Notes under the pieces: generated by a model
What the model was told of the DNA's origin: nothing
Database searches by the model: none
The model's input: the letters and a program-made list of their open reading frames with translations, nothing else
Position numbers and translations under genes: made by a program
NCBI RefSeq assembly: GCF_017876515.1
Contig: NZ_JAGIOC010000001.1
Location: forward strand, 4,340,001 to 4,404,000
DNA: 64,000 bases
Direction of reading: 5' to 3'
DNA from: Brachybacterium fresconis
Lineage (GTDB): Bacteria > Actinomycetota > Actinomycetes > Actinomycetales > Dermabacteraceae
In this document: in pieces, positions 46,849 to 55,100 of the stretch
How the letters are laid out: every line of letters begins with the position of its first letter
Position numbering within the stretch: the first letter of the stretch is position 1

Positions 46849-47604
46849 TCACGCCTGAGCCTCGCAGTTCGGCAGCGCTCGGACAGGCAACGCATCATCG
46901 GGGAGCGCAGAAGCCCCGATAACTCGCCAATCTTCACCGAGTACGCCGTGGAAGCCACACAAACAGACGATGGAAACCCAGCGTTTGATGGAGTCGGCAA
47001 CTTCCGCGCGCAGTTCGCGTTCGAATGGCGCGAAGCCCGCGCCCTCCGTCGTTCGCTGGTGATGGGCGGCGAGAGAAGATGAGCTGGCGATGGCCGCCCG
47101 CTCTGCCTCGTCCCACATCTCGCTCGATGATCGCGAGCTAACCTCTTTGCCAGCCACCTGGTCGAGATGGTGGTAGCGGCCCGCGTCTGCGTAGTTTCTC
47201 AGGGTGCGCACCACCGCCGCCCAGACGGGGTCGTTGTCTAGGGTGCAAATCCAGCTGCGCAGCATCTGTTTCCGCTCCCAGTCGCCAGACTCGACTGCCT
47301 CGCGGAGTTCGGAGCGTAACCGCTCGTCCATCTCATCCAAGGCATGGCCCCAGCCCTCACGGGTGAAGCCCATTTTCGTTGGCCAGCCTTCTCCTCTGGA
47401 GACGGCTGCGGTGCCAAGCGCGAGCTTCATGAGTCGTTCGACACCGATCGAGTAAGTCGCTAGGACAGCATCGAGGTCACGTTCGAGGGCTCCGTCTTGC
47501 CGCAGGAGGCGATCGGCGGACGCGAGTACGCTCCGGGCGGAATTCACCTCGGGCAGCAGCCCACTGAGCCACTGCTGGCTGGTAAACGCTGACCCCTCGT
47601 GCAT
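46849..47604 (-). CDS. Unknown helical protein, first gene of the AAA/DUF6414 operon
   Basis: 251 residues, mostly helical by appearance: QWLSGLLPEVNSARSVLASADRLL, AVLATYSIGVERLMKLALGTAAV, RTLRNYADAGRYHHLDQVAG, then RELRAEVADSIKRWVSIVCLCGFHG. The early helix pair and the R-NYADAGRYHHLD segment remind me of HEPN-type proteins, but the defining Rx4-6H spacing is not clearly met, so this is only a suggestion. It starts 22 bp before the AAA gene in transcription order. No family recognised with confidence. Confidence 0.65.
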   Translation of the reverse strand: MHEGSAFTSQQWLSGLLPEVNSARSVLASADRLLRQDGALERDLDAVLATYSIGVERLMKLALGTAAVSRGEGWPTKMGFTREGWGHALDEMDERLRSELREAVESGDWERKQMLRSWICTLDNDPVWAAVVRTLRNYADAGRYHHLDQVAGKEVSSRSSSEMWDEAERAAIASSSSLAAHHQRTTEGAGFAPFERELRAEVADSIKRWVSIVCLCGFHGVLGEDWRVIGASALPDDALPVRALPNCEAQA

Positions 47605-47726
47605 GTCTCAAGGATATCGACAGCAACAGGGCTGACGAGATAGACCGCGCCGTCGAGCGACGGCGGAGTAGGCTGGAAGCGCGCACACGCGCACGAACAC
47701 AGGTGAGTGTGTTTGGGGCACCTCGG

Positions 47727-49382
47727 CTAGCCGAGGTCGACGTGCTCGGCCACATAGGGCGCCGGGAGAATGATCGAGCCGCCGAACCGACGTCCAGTGG
47801 GGCGGACCGTGATTGAGCCGTCGTCGCGGACGTCTTTGATGGTCCAGGTGTCGCCGTTGCGCACCCAGTCCTTGGCGTTGCGCAGTCGCCGGTCGTTGCG
47901 GCGGGTGATGATCGTGTCCCCCACCCCGGCAGTGGTGCCGTCGTTCAGTTCGACCTCCCGACCAGGCTTCAACGTGCCATCGAGAATCAGATCGGCACGA
48001 GCACGCTGGTTGAGGACGCTCACGTCGTCGCGGGTCTCAGCGATCAGCACCGACACCAAGCCTTCGTTCCGGTCGGCACGCCACGCGGTGTAGGCGGCGT
48101 CGGTCATTGCCTCGGCCTCGCCTTCGTGGATGCGGTGGTGGTCGAGGTAGGTGTCGATCACCTGCGTGCGCCCGTGCCGCAGGGCGAGGGAGGCGGTCTT
48201 CTCCCACTCGTGGGTGAAGCGGTGCACGTCGACCAGTTCGGGCGCCTCGTTCCGATCTCCGACGAGGAGCCCGAAGGCGCCGCCGGCATCCACGGATTGG
48301 AGCTGGCCGTAGTCGCCGACCAGCAGCGCCTTCGCCCCGACTCGTTCGGCCAGGTGGGTGATCCGGTCCAACGAGAGGGTTCCGGCGAGGGAGGCTTCGT
48401 CGATGATGACGAGCTGACCGGCCTCGAAGTCGGTGCCGTGGATGAGGTGGTTCTGCCACCACTTCGCGGTGTTCTCGCATCTGATCCCGAGGTCGTCAGC
48501 GAGCACCTGCGCCGCGACAGCGGACGGCGCCAACCCGACCACGGAGCCACTGCCGTGTTCCTTCTCCCACGCCCGTCGCAGGGCCGACATTGCCGTCGTC
48601 TTGCCCAGGCCGCCGGGACCGACGATCGTGACGAGCCTGGCAGAGGAAAGGAGACCGGTGACCTGTTCGAGGTCGTCGTCGCGTCCGAGCAGGCTCGTCG
48701 CCGCATACCGCACACCGGAGCGGACCGGTTCGTCCATGGCGAGGAGTTCCTGGTGGACGGCCTGCAGTGCGGGTCCCGAACTCGAACCGAGGTCCTCGGC
48801 CAGGCGAGTCTGCACGTCGGCGTAGGCCTGGAGAGCTGCAGGCGTCCCCTTCGCACCGGCGAGGGCACGGAGGAATTCGGCGGTGAGCTTCTCGTCGAAG
48901 GGGTTGGCCTCATGGAGTCGGGTGAGTTCGGGCAGAGCTTCACGGTGCCGGCCCTGCTTCGCCGTCGCCACAGCGATGACGCGAACGGCACGGGAATCCT
49001 CGCCGAGATCGATGGCAGTGCGAGCCAGCTCCAGCGCTCGGGGGATGTCCCCGACGGTCAGGGCAGCCTCGGCGTCCGTGGTCAGGATGTCGAGAGCCCA
49101 GAGGTCGATGTCCGCAGTCTGCAGTGCCAATCGGTAGCCGGTCGTGGTGCGTTCGATGGCCTCGGCGGTGGTCTGGGTTCGGGTCCGGGAGACGAGGACC
49201 TGCAGTGCCTTGCTCGGGTGTTCGGGCGGATCATCGGCCCAGATGGCGTCGATGAGGGCCTCGGCGGACAGGCCCCGGGGACCTGCCTCGGCGAGGGTGC
49301 GCAGCAGCGTCCGCATGCGCTCGCCCGGGATGGGGCGCGAACGCCAGGAGACGGTGCTCAGAAGTTTCAGCCGAGGATCCAC
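47727..49382 (-). CDS. Chimeric SARP/BTAD regulator joined to a relaxase-type helicase fragment
   Basis: 551 residues. Residues 1 to about 85 are a SARP-type winged helix (LKLLSTVSWRSRPIPGERMR, PSKALQVLVSRTRTQ, TTGYRLAL). Residues about 90-235 are a BTAD repeat domain (TDAEAALTVGDIPRALELAR, LQAYADVQTRLAEDLGSSSG). LVTIVGPGGLGKTT is the AfsR-like Walker A. Immediately after GKTT the protein changes to AMSALRRAWEKEHGSGSVVGL..., which is the helicase of TrwC/TraA-type relaxases (VIIDEASLAGTLSLDR Walker B, LLVGDYGQLQSVDAGGAFGLL, IITRRNDRRLRN). The C-terminus stops at AEHVDLG where relaxases continue. Both ends of the helicase are thus lost. The GTG start at 49382 faces away from the oxidoreductase at 49490. 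Function of the fusion is doubtful. Confidence 0.82.
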   Translation of the reverse strand: MDPRLKLLSTVSWRSRPIPGERMRTLLRTLAEAGPRGLSAEALIDAIWADDPPEHPSKALQVLVSRTRTQTTAEAIERTTTGYRLALQTADIDLWALDILTTDAEAALTVGDIPRALELARTAIDLGEDSRAVRVIAVATAKQGRHREALPELTRLHEANPFDEKLTAEFLRALAGAKGTPAALQAYADVQTRLAEDLGSSSGPALQAVHQELLAMDEPVRSGVRYAATSLLGRDDDLEQVTGLLSSARLVTIVGPGGLGKTTAMSALRRAWEKEHGSGSVVGLAPSAVAAQVLADDLGIRCENTAKWWQNHLIHGTDFEAGQLVIIDEASLAGTLSLDRITHLAERVGAKALLVGDYGQLQSVDAGGAFGLLVGDRNEAPELVDVHRFTHEWEKTASLALRHGRTQVIDTYLDHHRIHEGEAEAMTDAAYTAWRADRNEGLVSVLIAETRDDVSVLNQRARADLILDGTLKPGREVELNDGTTAGVGDTIITRRNDRRLRNAKDWVRNGDTWTIKDVRDDGSITVRPTGRRFGGSIILPAPYVAEHVDLG

Positions 49383-49489
49383 GAGTCCCAGTCTACGAAA
49401 GCTTGAGTGAATCGGTGATCTGTGGGCGCTGTCGAACGCCCCTACCCGAGCTTCCTACCCGAGCTCACCTGCGCTGTTAGGATGCTCGT

Positions 49490-50494
49490 ATGGCTTGGCA
49501 GTACTGGACCGATGCCCACCGACAGGGATGTTGGAGGGAGGTGATGACTCCTCATGCAGGTACCGACGCGGGTACCGGTGGGGAGCAGATGATGCGGGTG
49601 CGCACGACCGCCTCGGCGGTGTCGAAGGGGACTGAAACCCTCGTCCATACCGGCCGAGTGCCACCACGAGTCGCGGAGCTCATGGCCGCCCCGCATCAAC
49701 TGGGTGATTTCCCCCATCCCGTCTCCTACGGGTATCTCGCCGTCGGCATCGTCGATGAAGGCCCGGCCGCATGGATCGGAACGCGCGTCTTCGGACTGCT
49801 GCCCCACCACAGCCATCACCTGGTGGTTCCGGACGATGTCCATCCGATACCCGAGGGCATCTCCGACCATCGGGCGCTGCTGGCCGGAGCCGCTGAAACC
49901 GGGCTCAACATCCTGTGGCAGTCACCCCCGCACTACGGGGACCGAGTGGCGATCATCGGTGGGGGCATGATCGGTGCCGCCACCGCTCTGTTGGCCTCGC
50001 ATCTTCCGCTCGAGCGCCTCGAAATCATCGAGACCAACCCTGACCGACGTGCCCTCCTGACCAGCCTGGGCCTGACTGCGCTCGCTCCCGAGGACGCCGG
50101 TGATGACTGCGATATCGTCATCCATACCTCCGGGAGCGAAGCCGGGCTGGCCCGTGCCCTCGAGATCGCCGGCGATGACGGGACCGTCGTCGAAGCCTCG
50201 TGGTACGGGGACACGGAGCCCCAGGTGGCACTCGGTGCCGATTTCCACGCCCGACGCCTCTCGATCGTCGCCAGCCAAGTGGGCCAGGTCCCGGCCGGAC
50301 ACCGCGCGCGGAGGACCCGCAGCGAGAGACTGGGTGCCGCACTGAGCGCACTCCACGACGACCGCTTCGACGCCCTCATCACCGGAACTTCGGGGTGGCA
50401 GGACCTGCCATGGCTGATGGACGAACTCAGCAGCGACACTGCGCTCGCGACAGCCACCCTGTGCCATGTGCTCGACTACGAAGAAGGATCCTGA
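49490..50494 (+). CDS. MDR-superfamily zinc-type dehydrogenase-like protein
   Basis: 334 residues. N-terminal GroES-like part with TASAVSKGTETLVHTGRVP, GFPHPVSYG-like FPHPVSYGYLAVGIVDEG and RVFGLLPHHSHHLVVP; Rossmann part with VAIIGGGMIGAATALLASHLP and VIHTSGSEAGLARALEIAG. The catalytic-zinc Cys of classical alcohol dehydrogenases is replaced (SKGTE), as in BchC-like members, so it may not be a typical alcohol dehydrogenase. ATG 49490 lies about 10 bp after a -10-like TTAGGAT, suggesting a near-leaderless message. First gene of a five-gene plus-strand operon. Confidence 0.83.
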   Translation: MAWQYWTDAHRQGCWREVMTPHAGTDAGTGGEQMMRVRTTASAVSKGTETLVHTGRVPPRVAELMAAPHQLGDFPHPVSYGYLAVGIVDEGPAAWIGTRVFGLLPHHSHHLVVPDDVHPIPEGISDHRALLAGAAETGLNILWQSPPHYGDRVAIIGGGMIGAATALLASHLPLERLEIIETNPDRRALLTSLGLTALAPEDAGDDCDIVIHTSGSEAGLARALEIAGDDGTVVEASWYGDTEPQVALGADFHARRLSIVASQVGQVPAGHRARRTRSERLGAALSALHDDRFDALITGTSGWQDLPWLMDELSSDTALATATLCHVLDYEEGS

Positions 50495-50878
50495 ATGTTC
50501 AGCCTCAGCGTCAACGACCACGTTATGATCGCCCACAGTCTGCCGCACGAATTCTTCGGGCCCGCGCAGGCTCTCCACGGTGCCACCCTCGCCGTCGAGG
50601 TGACGTTCACCCGGGAGGAACTCGACGAACATCGTGTCGTCCTTGACATCGGTGAGGCTCTGGCGCTGCTCGACGAGGCCCTGACACCGCTGCGGTACAC
50701 GAACCTCGATGAGCATCCCGATTTCGCGGGCCGTCTGTCGACGAGCGAGGCGATCGCCGAATACATCGGCACCGACCTCTCCACTTCTCTCGCAGACCGT
50801 CCCGAGATCGGGATCACGGTCCATCTGCGCGAGAACCCGCGCGCTGCGGTGTCCTATACCGTTGCGAATCGGCCGTGA
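50495..50878 (+). CDS. 6-pyruvoyl-tetrahydropterin synthase/QueD-like protein
   Basis: A 127-residue T-fold protein: FSLSVNDHVMIAHSLPHEFFGP, ALHGATLAVEVTFTREEL, VVLDIGEALALLDEAL, LRYTNLDEHPDF, TSEAIAEYIGTDL and ITVHLRENPRAAVSY align with QueD/PTPS. Two zinc histidines are in place (AHSL, LHG), but the second His of the usual HGH motif is Ala-Thr here and the catalytic Cys region is changed, so the reaction may differ. ATG directly follows the upstream stop (TGAATG). It would act on a pterin or related GTP-derived compound. Confidence 0.85.
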   Translation: MFSLSVNDHVMIAHSLPHEFFGPAQALHGATLAVEVTFTREELDEHRVVLDIGEALALLDEALTPLRYTNLDEHPDFAGRLSTSEAIAEYIGTDLSTSLADRPEIGITVHLRENPRAAVSYTVANRP

Positions 50879-51867
50879 CCTACACCCTCATCGAACCGGA
50901 CCTCGGCCGCACCAGCGGGGGACTGCGCTTCAACTCCGAACTCGCCGCCGCGGCCGAGGGGCGGATCGAGCGCATCACCGGGCCTGGGACCTGGCCCGAG
51001 CCCTCGGACGAGGACGTGGCCAGGTTGCGCCAGCTGGTTGCACGATGTCAGGAAGCCGGCGATGCTGCGGCTGGGCGCGACCGCCCGGTCCTCATCGACG
51101 GGCTCATCGGATGCAGCCTCCCCACACCCCTGCAGGGTCCGATCGTGATGCTCCAGCATTCGCTGGCACAGACACCTGCCGCTGCCCGTCGTGAAGCCGA
51201 CTGTCTGCGGTCCGCATCCGCTGTGGTGACGACGAGTGCATTCGCCGCCGCCGAGGTGGCCCGGAAGTACGGCATCACCGCCGAGGTGGCCCTGCCCGGA
51301 ACGCATCCACGTCCCGTGACGCAGCCCGGTTCGCCAGCCCACCTCATCTGCCTCGCAGCGATGGAGGACAACAAGAACCAGCTGTTCCTCGCACACGTCT
51401 TCCAGGAACTGAGACGACGCGGCATCACCGATTGGCGTTGCACCCTCGCCGGGCCCATCACCGACATCGACTATGCCGCGGACGTGTGTGATGCACTGGG
51501 TGGACTGAGTTCGGTGGATTGTGTGGGCGAACTCGACGGTGCCGCCGTCGATGAGCTCTACCGGCACGCGGACCTGCTTCTCCTGCCTTCGAAGGCCGAG
51601 ACCTTCGGGATGGTCGTGCGCGAGGCCGCCGCCGCAGCTATTCCTTCGCTCGTGAGCGCGGGCACCGGGGCACAGGAAGCCCTGGTTGCCGGGCACGTAC
51701 TGGAACTGGACGTCCCCACATGGGCAGATGCCCTGGAACGGTGGATGAGACACGCGACCTACCGAACCGAACTCGCAGCCACGGCGCTCGAAGCTAGGGA
51801 ATCCTCTGTGCACGGGTGGGACGAGACGGCGCGCACCATGCTCTCCGTCTTGGAGAGCGTCTCATGA
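50875..51867 (+). CDS. GT4-type glycosyltransferase
   Basis: A 330-residue GT-B enzyme, start GTG 50875 overlapping the previous stop (GTGA). N-terminal acceptor domain (PVLIDGLIGCSLPTPLQGPIVMLQHSLAQ). Donor domain with LICLAAMEDNKNQLFLAHVF, LAGPITDIDYAADVCDAL and the GT4 signature ADLLLLPSKAETFGMVVREAAAAAIP (E-x7-E). Length near the minimum for GT4. No membrane helix; donor sugar unknown. Confidence 0.87.
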   Translation: MTYTLIEPDLGRTSGGLRFNSELAAAAEGRIERITGPGTWPEPSDEDVARLRQLVARCQEAGDAAAGRDRPVLIDGLIGCSLPTPLQGPIVMLQHSLAQTPAAARREADCLRSASAVVTTSAFAAAEVARKYGITAEVALPGTHPRPVTQPGSPAHLICLAAMEDNKNQLFLAHVFQELRRRGITDWRCTLAGPITDIDYAADVCDALGGLSSVDCVGELDGAAVDELYRHADLLLLPSKAETFGMVVREAAAAAIPSLVSAGTGAQEALVAGHVLELDVPTWADALERWMRHATYRTELAATALEARESSVHGWDETARTMLSVLESVS

Positions 51868-52862
51868 ACGCCGCAGAACCGGACTGGCTGGATCTGCGGG
51901 TGCCCTTCGATGATGCTGCACGACAGTATGCACTTCCGCTCCTTGACAAGGCGGCCCGCGCGCTGAGCCTCGACACGGAACGACAAGTCGGCACAGAACG
52001 ACAAGTAGGCACAGAACGACCGCTGGTCGTCATCGACCTCGGCGCCGGAACCGGCAACTCCATGCGCTTCTTCGACCGCTGCCTCGCTCAACGACTGCCG
52101 GAGCGTCCTCTGCACTGGGTGCTCGTCGATGCCGATGAGTCCGCACTCGAGATCGCGGCCGACAGATTTGGTACAACGGTGCGCACGGTCGCGGCCCCGA
52201 TCTCCTCCCTGCCGGCCATCGCTGCCGAAGTGCTGGGTGAGGTGGCCACGGAGGTGGGCACAGCCAGCCTGACGGAGGTGGGCACAGCCAAGCCAAGGGG
52301 CGAGCGACGAACAGCAGCCGCCGCGTCGCCAGATTCGTGTGATCTCCTCATCACCGGCAGTGCCCTGCTCGACGTGCTCACACGCGAGGACTTGGCGACC
52401 ATCGTCGAGACGCTGCATCGCTTCTCCGGGGTCGGGCTGTTCCTGCTCAGCATCTCCGGGCAGTGGCGTCTGACCCCCTCACATCCAGATGACGGTGTCC
52501 TCGACGAGGCATTCGCCCACCACCAGCTCCGCGAATCACGCCTGGGCACCCACGCAGCGACGGTGCTGGAGACGACGGCGCGCAACACAGGTGCACAAGT
52601 GGAGACATCCGCCAGCCCCTGGCACCTCGAAGCACCACGGGACTCGGAGTTCCTCACCCGATTCCTCACCGAACGCGTCGATGCCGCCATCGAGGAGGAA
52701 CCCCGTCTGCAGGCGAGGGGCCGGGCATGGTTGGAAGACCGGTGGGCCCAGTCTGGGCTCACCGTCGTCGTCGACCACACCGATGTGCTCATCGACGCCA
52801 CGGTCCAACACGACACGAGGACAGCTCAGCTCGGCACGAGGAGAGGCGAACCGAAGCGATGA
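51864..52862 (+). CDS. Class I SAM-dependent methyltransferase of the pterin-type cluster
   Basis: 332 residues from ATG 51864 (ATGA overlap with the glycosyltransferase stop). Motif I LVVIDLGAGTGNSMRFFDRCLA, motif II HWVLVDADESALEIAADRFG, then CDLLITGSALLDVLTREDLATIVETLHRF. Two short in-frame repeats are inserted: TERQVG-type units just before motif I (about 51976-52021), and EVGTA units at about 52245-52290. These look like recent repeat expansions and lengthen the protein without breaking it. Confidence 0.85.
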   Translation: MNAAEPDWLDLRVPFDDAARQYALPLLDKAARALSLDTERQVGTERQVGTERPLVVIDLGAGTGNSMRFFDRCLAQRLPERPLHWVLVDADESALEIAADRFGTTVRTVAAPISSLPAIAAEVLGEVATEVGTASLTEVGTAKPRGERRTAAAASPDSCDLLITGSALLDVLTREDLATIVETLHRFSGVGLFLLSISGQWRLTPSHPDDGVLDEAFAHHQLRESRLGTHAATVLETTARNTGAQVETSASPWHLEAPRDSEFLTRFLTERVDAAIEEEPRLQARGRAWLEDRWAQSGLTVVVDHTDVLIDATVQHDTRTAQLGTRRGEPKR

Positions 52863-53731
52863 GGAGGCTGTGGGTGCGACGGGCGCTCATGCTGCTCATC
52901 ACCATCGGCTTGCTCGTCCTCACCGTGCGCATCGTCGGGGTCCAGGCTCTGCTCGAAGGCGGACAGGTAGTCACGCCGATGACGGTCCTCGCGGCGCTGG
53001 TCCTTGGTCTGCTCGCCACGACCGCCCAAGCCATGCGGTTCTCTCTGCTGCTGAAGCAGACCGGAACACAGGTGACTCGGCGCCGAGCCCTTGCCGACTG
53101 CTACTCGGCCGGTCTGCTCAACACCCTCCTGCCCGGTGGACTGAGCGGAGACCTGGCTCGTGTCGCCGCCTACCGCAATACCGGGCCACGCCGGTGGCTG
53201 TCTCCGCTGACCGTCGTCGGTGCCGAACGGCTGAGCGCAACCACGCTGCTCTTCATCACGGCCACGCTCGCTCTCATCCCCGTGGCCCCGGCCTTCGCCT
53301 GGATCGCCGCAGCGGTCGCCGTGGTCACCGGGGTTCTCTCAATTGTGGGCATGCGGGGGATGAGAGCAGCAACCATCGGGCTCGTGTGGCTGATGGCGGC
53401 GGTGACCATCGGATCCTTCCTCGCCCTCTACCTCATCGCGATGCTCGCCCTCGGAGGTCCCGTCATCCCGGCGCTCGCCGTCGTCGGCTTGGCAGCGATG
53501 AGCATCCCGCTTGGCGTCGGCGGCTGGGGAGTGCGCGAGGTCAGCGTGAGCATCCTTGCCGGCAGTCTCGCGAGCTCGGTCGAATGGGCGGTCACCACAT
53601 CGGCGGGCTACGGTCTCCTGGCCGCTATCTCAACGTTGCCGGGCGCGATCACCCTCATGCTCAGGCTGTGGAGGCGTCACCAGGAGAGCGATCAGCATTC
53701 TCCGTCGACCCGCCGCTCGCCGACTTGCTGA
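52859..53731 (+). CDS. Flippase-like membrane protein (lysylphosphatidylglycerol-synthase TM region/UPF0104)
   Basis: A 290-residue polytopic protein with about seven to eight hydrophobic segments. The family core is AMRFSLLLKQTG, LNTLLPGGLSGDLARVAAYRN and IPLGVGGWGVREVSVSILAGSL (GGWGxRE), as in the AglD/MprF transmembrane family thought to move lipids or lipid-linked molecules. ATGA overlap with the methyltransferase. Its last 71 bp overlap the end of the convergent ribA-like gene. Confidence 0.85.
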   Translation: MRRLWVRRALMLLITIGLLVLTVRIVGVQALLEGGQVVTPMTVLAALVLGLLATTAQAMRFSLLLKQTGTQVTRRRALADCYSAGLLNTLLPGGLSGDLARVAAYRNTGPRRWLSPLTVVGAERLSATTLLFITATLALIPVAPAFAWIAAAVAVVTGVLSIVGMRGMRAATIGLVWLMAAVTIGSFLALYLIAMLALGGPVIPALAVVGLAAMSIPLGVGGWGVREVSVSILAGSLASSVEWAVTTSAGYGLLAAISTLPGAITLMLRLWRRHQESDQHSPSTRRSPTC

Positions 53732-55100
53732 GCAGGTATTCGGTGCACATGTCCTCACCGAACCGGTAGCGGCGGAACGGGCGACGCAGCGCTTCAGCCA
53801 TGACCTCAGTGCCCTCGAAGCGGATGCCTGGGACCCCATTGCCGATGAGTACGGGCGCCGAGGTGAGGAACAGTCGGTCGAGCACGCCGGCTGAGAGGAA
53901 CGATGACACCGTCCGTCCGCCGCCCTCGACCAGGATCGATCCCGAGACATGCTCGCGAATGAGCGAGATGATGGTGGCGGGAGAGATCTCACTGTCCGCC
54001 GTCGCTGGCAGCCGAACCATATGGACGTGGTCGCCGATGTCCTTTGGGGGGACAACCTCGGCGCCGGTGAGCCACAGCGTGGGAGCCTCGGGCGAGGTGA
54101 GGACGGTCGCTGTGGCGGGGATCCGACCGTGGGGGTCGAGGATGACGCGGACGGGATTCTTCCCGGGGACGGCGCGCACCGTCAGTTGGGGATCGTCGGC
54201 CACGACCGTGCCGCAGCCGACGAGGACGGCACCGACAGACGCCCGGATCCGATGGAGATGGGCGCGGTCGATCTGCCCGGAGACGAACTGTGCGTCACCA
54301 TTGGACGTCGCGATGAAGCCGTCCTCGCTCTGGGCCAGCTGTGCGACGACCTCGTCGCCACCGGCGATCGTGTCGTAGACGGCCAGCGTGTCCTCTTCGC
54401 CGACTGTGCTGATTGTGCCGACTGTGCTCGCGGTGTCCCCGGTGCCCTCGGTGTTCGCCTCCGTGGTGTCGACGTGTGGGTGCTCGGCAGGGGCGATATG
54501 GTCCATAAGGCGGCGTTTGGCCTCGAGGTATCCTGCGTTCTCCGGCCGGTCCGGCACCTGGAGGCTGAGGCGGTCGGCCACCGTGATGCCCATGCCCTCA
54601 AGGGCGGTGACCTTGCTCGGGTTCGAGGACAGCAGAGTGATTCGCGGGCAGTCGAGATCGTTGAGGATCGCTGCCGCCGCTGTGTAGTCGCGTGCATCAT
54701 CGGGCAGGTCGAGAGCACGGTTCGCGGCGACGGTGTCGAGACCGGCGTCCTGGAGGGCGTAGGCGCGCAGCTTGTTCTCAAGTCCGATCCCGCGGCCCTC
54801 ATGCCCGCGCAGATAGATGAGAATACCGGTGCCGGCGTGAGCAATGGCGGCGAGCGAAGCCGAGAGCTGGTCACCGCAGTCACAGCGATGCGAGCCGAGG
54901 GCATCGCCGGTAAGACATTCGCTGTGGACTCGCACGAGGGGAGCATCCACAGCAGCCGGGTCGCCGATCGACATCACTGCGTGGGCCGTTCCATCGTGAG
55001 TGTAGGTGCGGAGCGTGAAGAGCCCGTGGACGGTGGGCAGCTTGCTCGGAGGCCCGCCGACCAGGACGGTTGAGTCCGTGCTTCTGTGCAAGGCAGTCAT
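53661..55100 (-). CDS. GTP cyclohydrolase II fused to RibD-type reductase
   Basis: 479 residues in two domains. Residues about 15-195 are GTP cyclohydrolase II with zinc cysteines HSECLTGDALGSHRCDCGDQL, LIYLRGHEGRGIGLENKLRAY (the Tyr that guides full product formation is present) and RDYTAAAAILNDL (catalytic Arg). A Thr/Gly-rich linker with TVGTISTVG follows, then a RibD C-terminal reductase domain (SEDGFIATSNGDAQF, GAVLVGCGTVVADDPQLTV, ILVEGGGRTVSSFLSAGVLDRL). There is no deaminase domain and no RibB. It would make and reduce the first pyrimidine of the riboflavin route, here probably for the neighbouring pathway. Confidence 0.9.
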   Translation of the reverse strand: MTALHRSTDSTVLVGGPPSKLPTVHGLFTLRTYTHDGTAHAVMSIGDPAAVDAPLVRVHSECLTGDALGSHRCDCGDQLSASLAAIAHAGTGILIYLRGHEGRGIGLENKLRAYALQDAGLDTVAANRALDLPDDARDYTAAAAILNDLDCPRITLLSSNPSKVTALEGMGITVADRLSLQVPDRPENAGYLEAKRRLMDHIAPAEHPHVDTTEANTEGTGDTASTVGTISTVGEEDTLAVYDTIAGGDEVVAQLAQSEDGFIATSNGDAQFVSGQIDRAHLHRIRASVGAVLVGCGTVVADDPQLTVRAVPGKNPVRVILDPHGRIPATATVLTSPEAPTLWLTGAEVVPPKDIGDHVHMVRLPATADSEISPATIISLIREHVSGSILVEGGGRTVSSFLSAGVLDRLFLTSAPVLIGNGVPGIRFEGTEVMAEALRRPFRRYRFGEDMCTEYLLSKSASGGSTENADRSPGDASTA

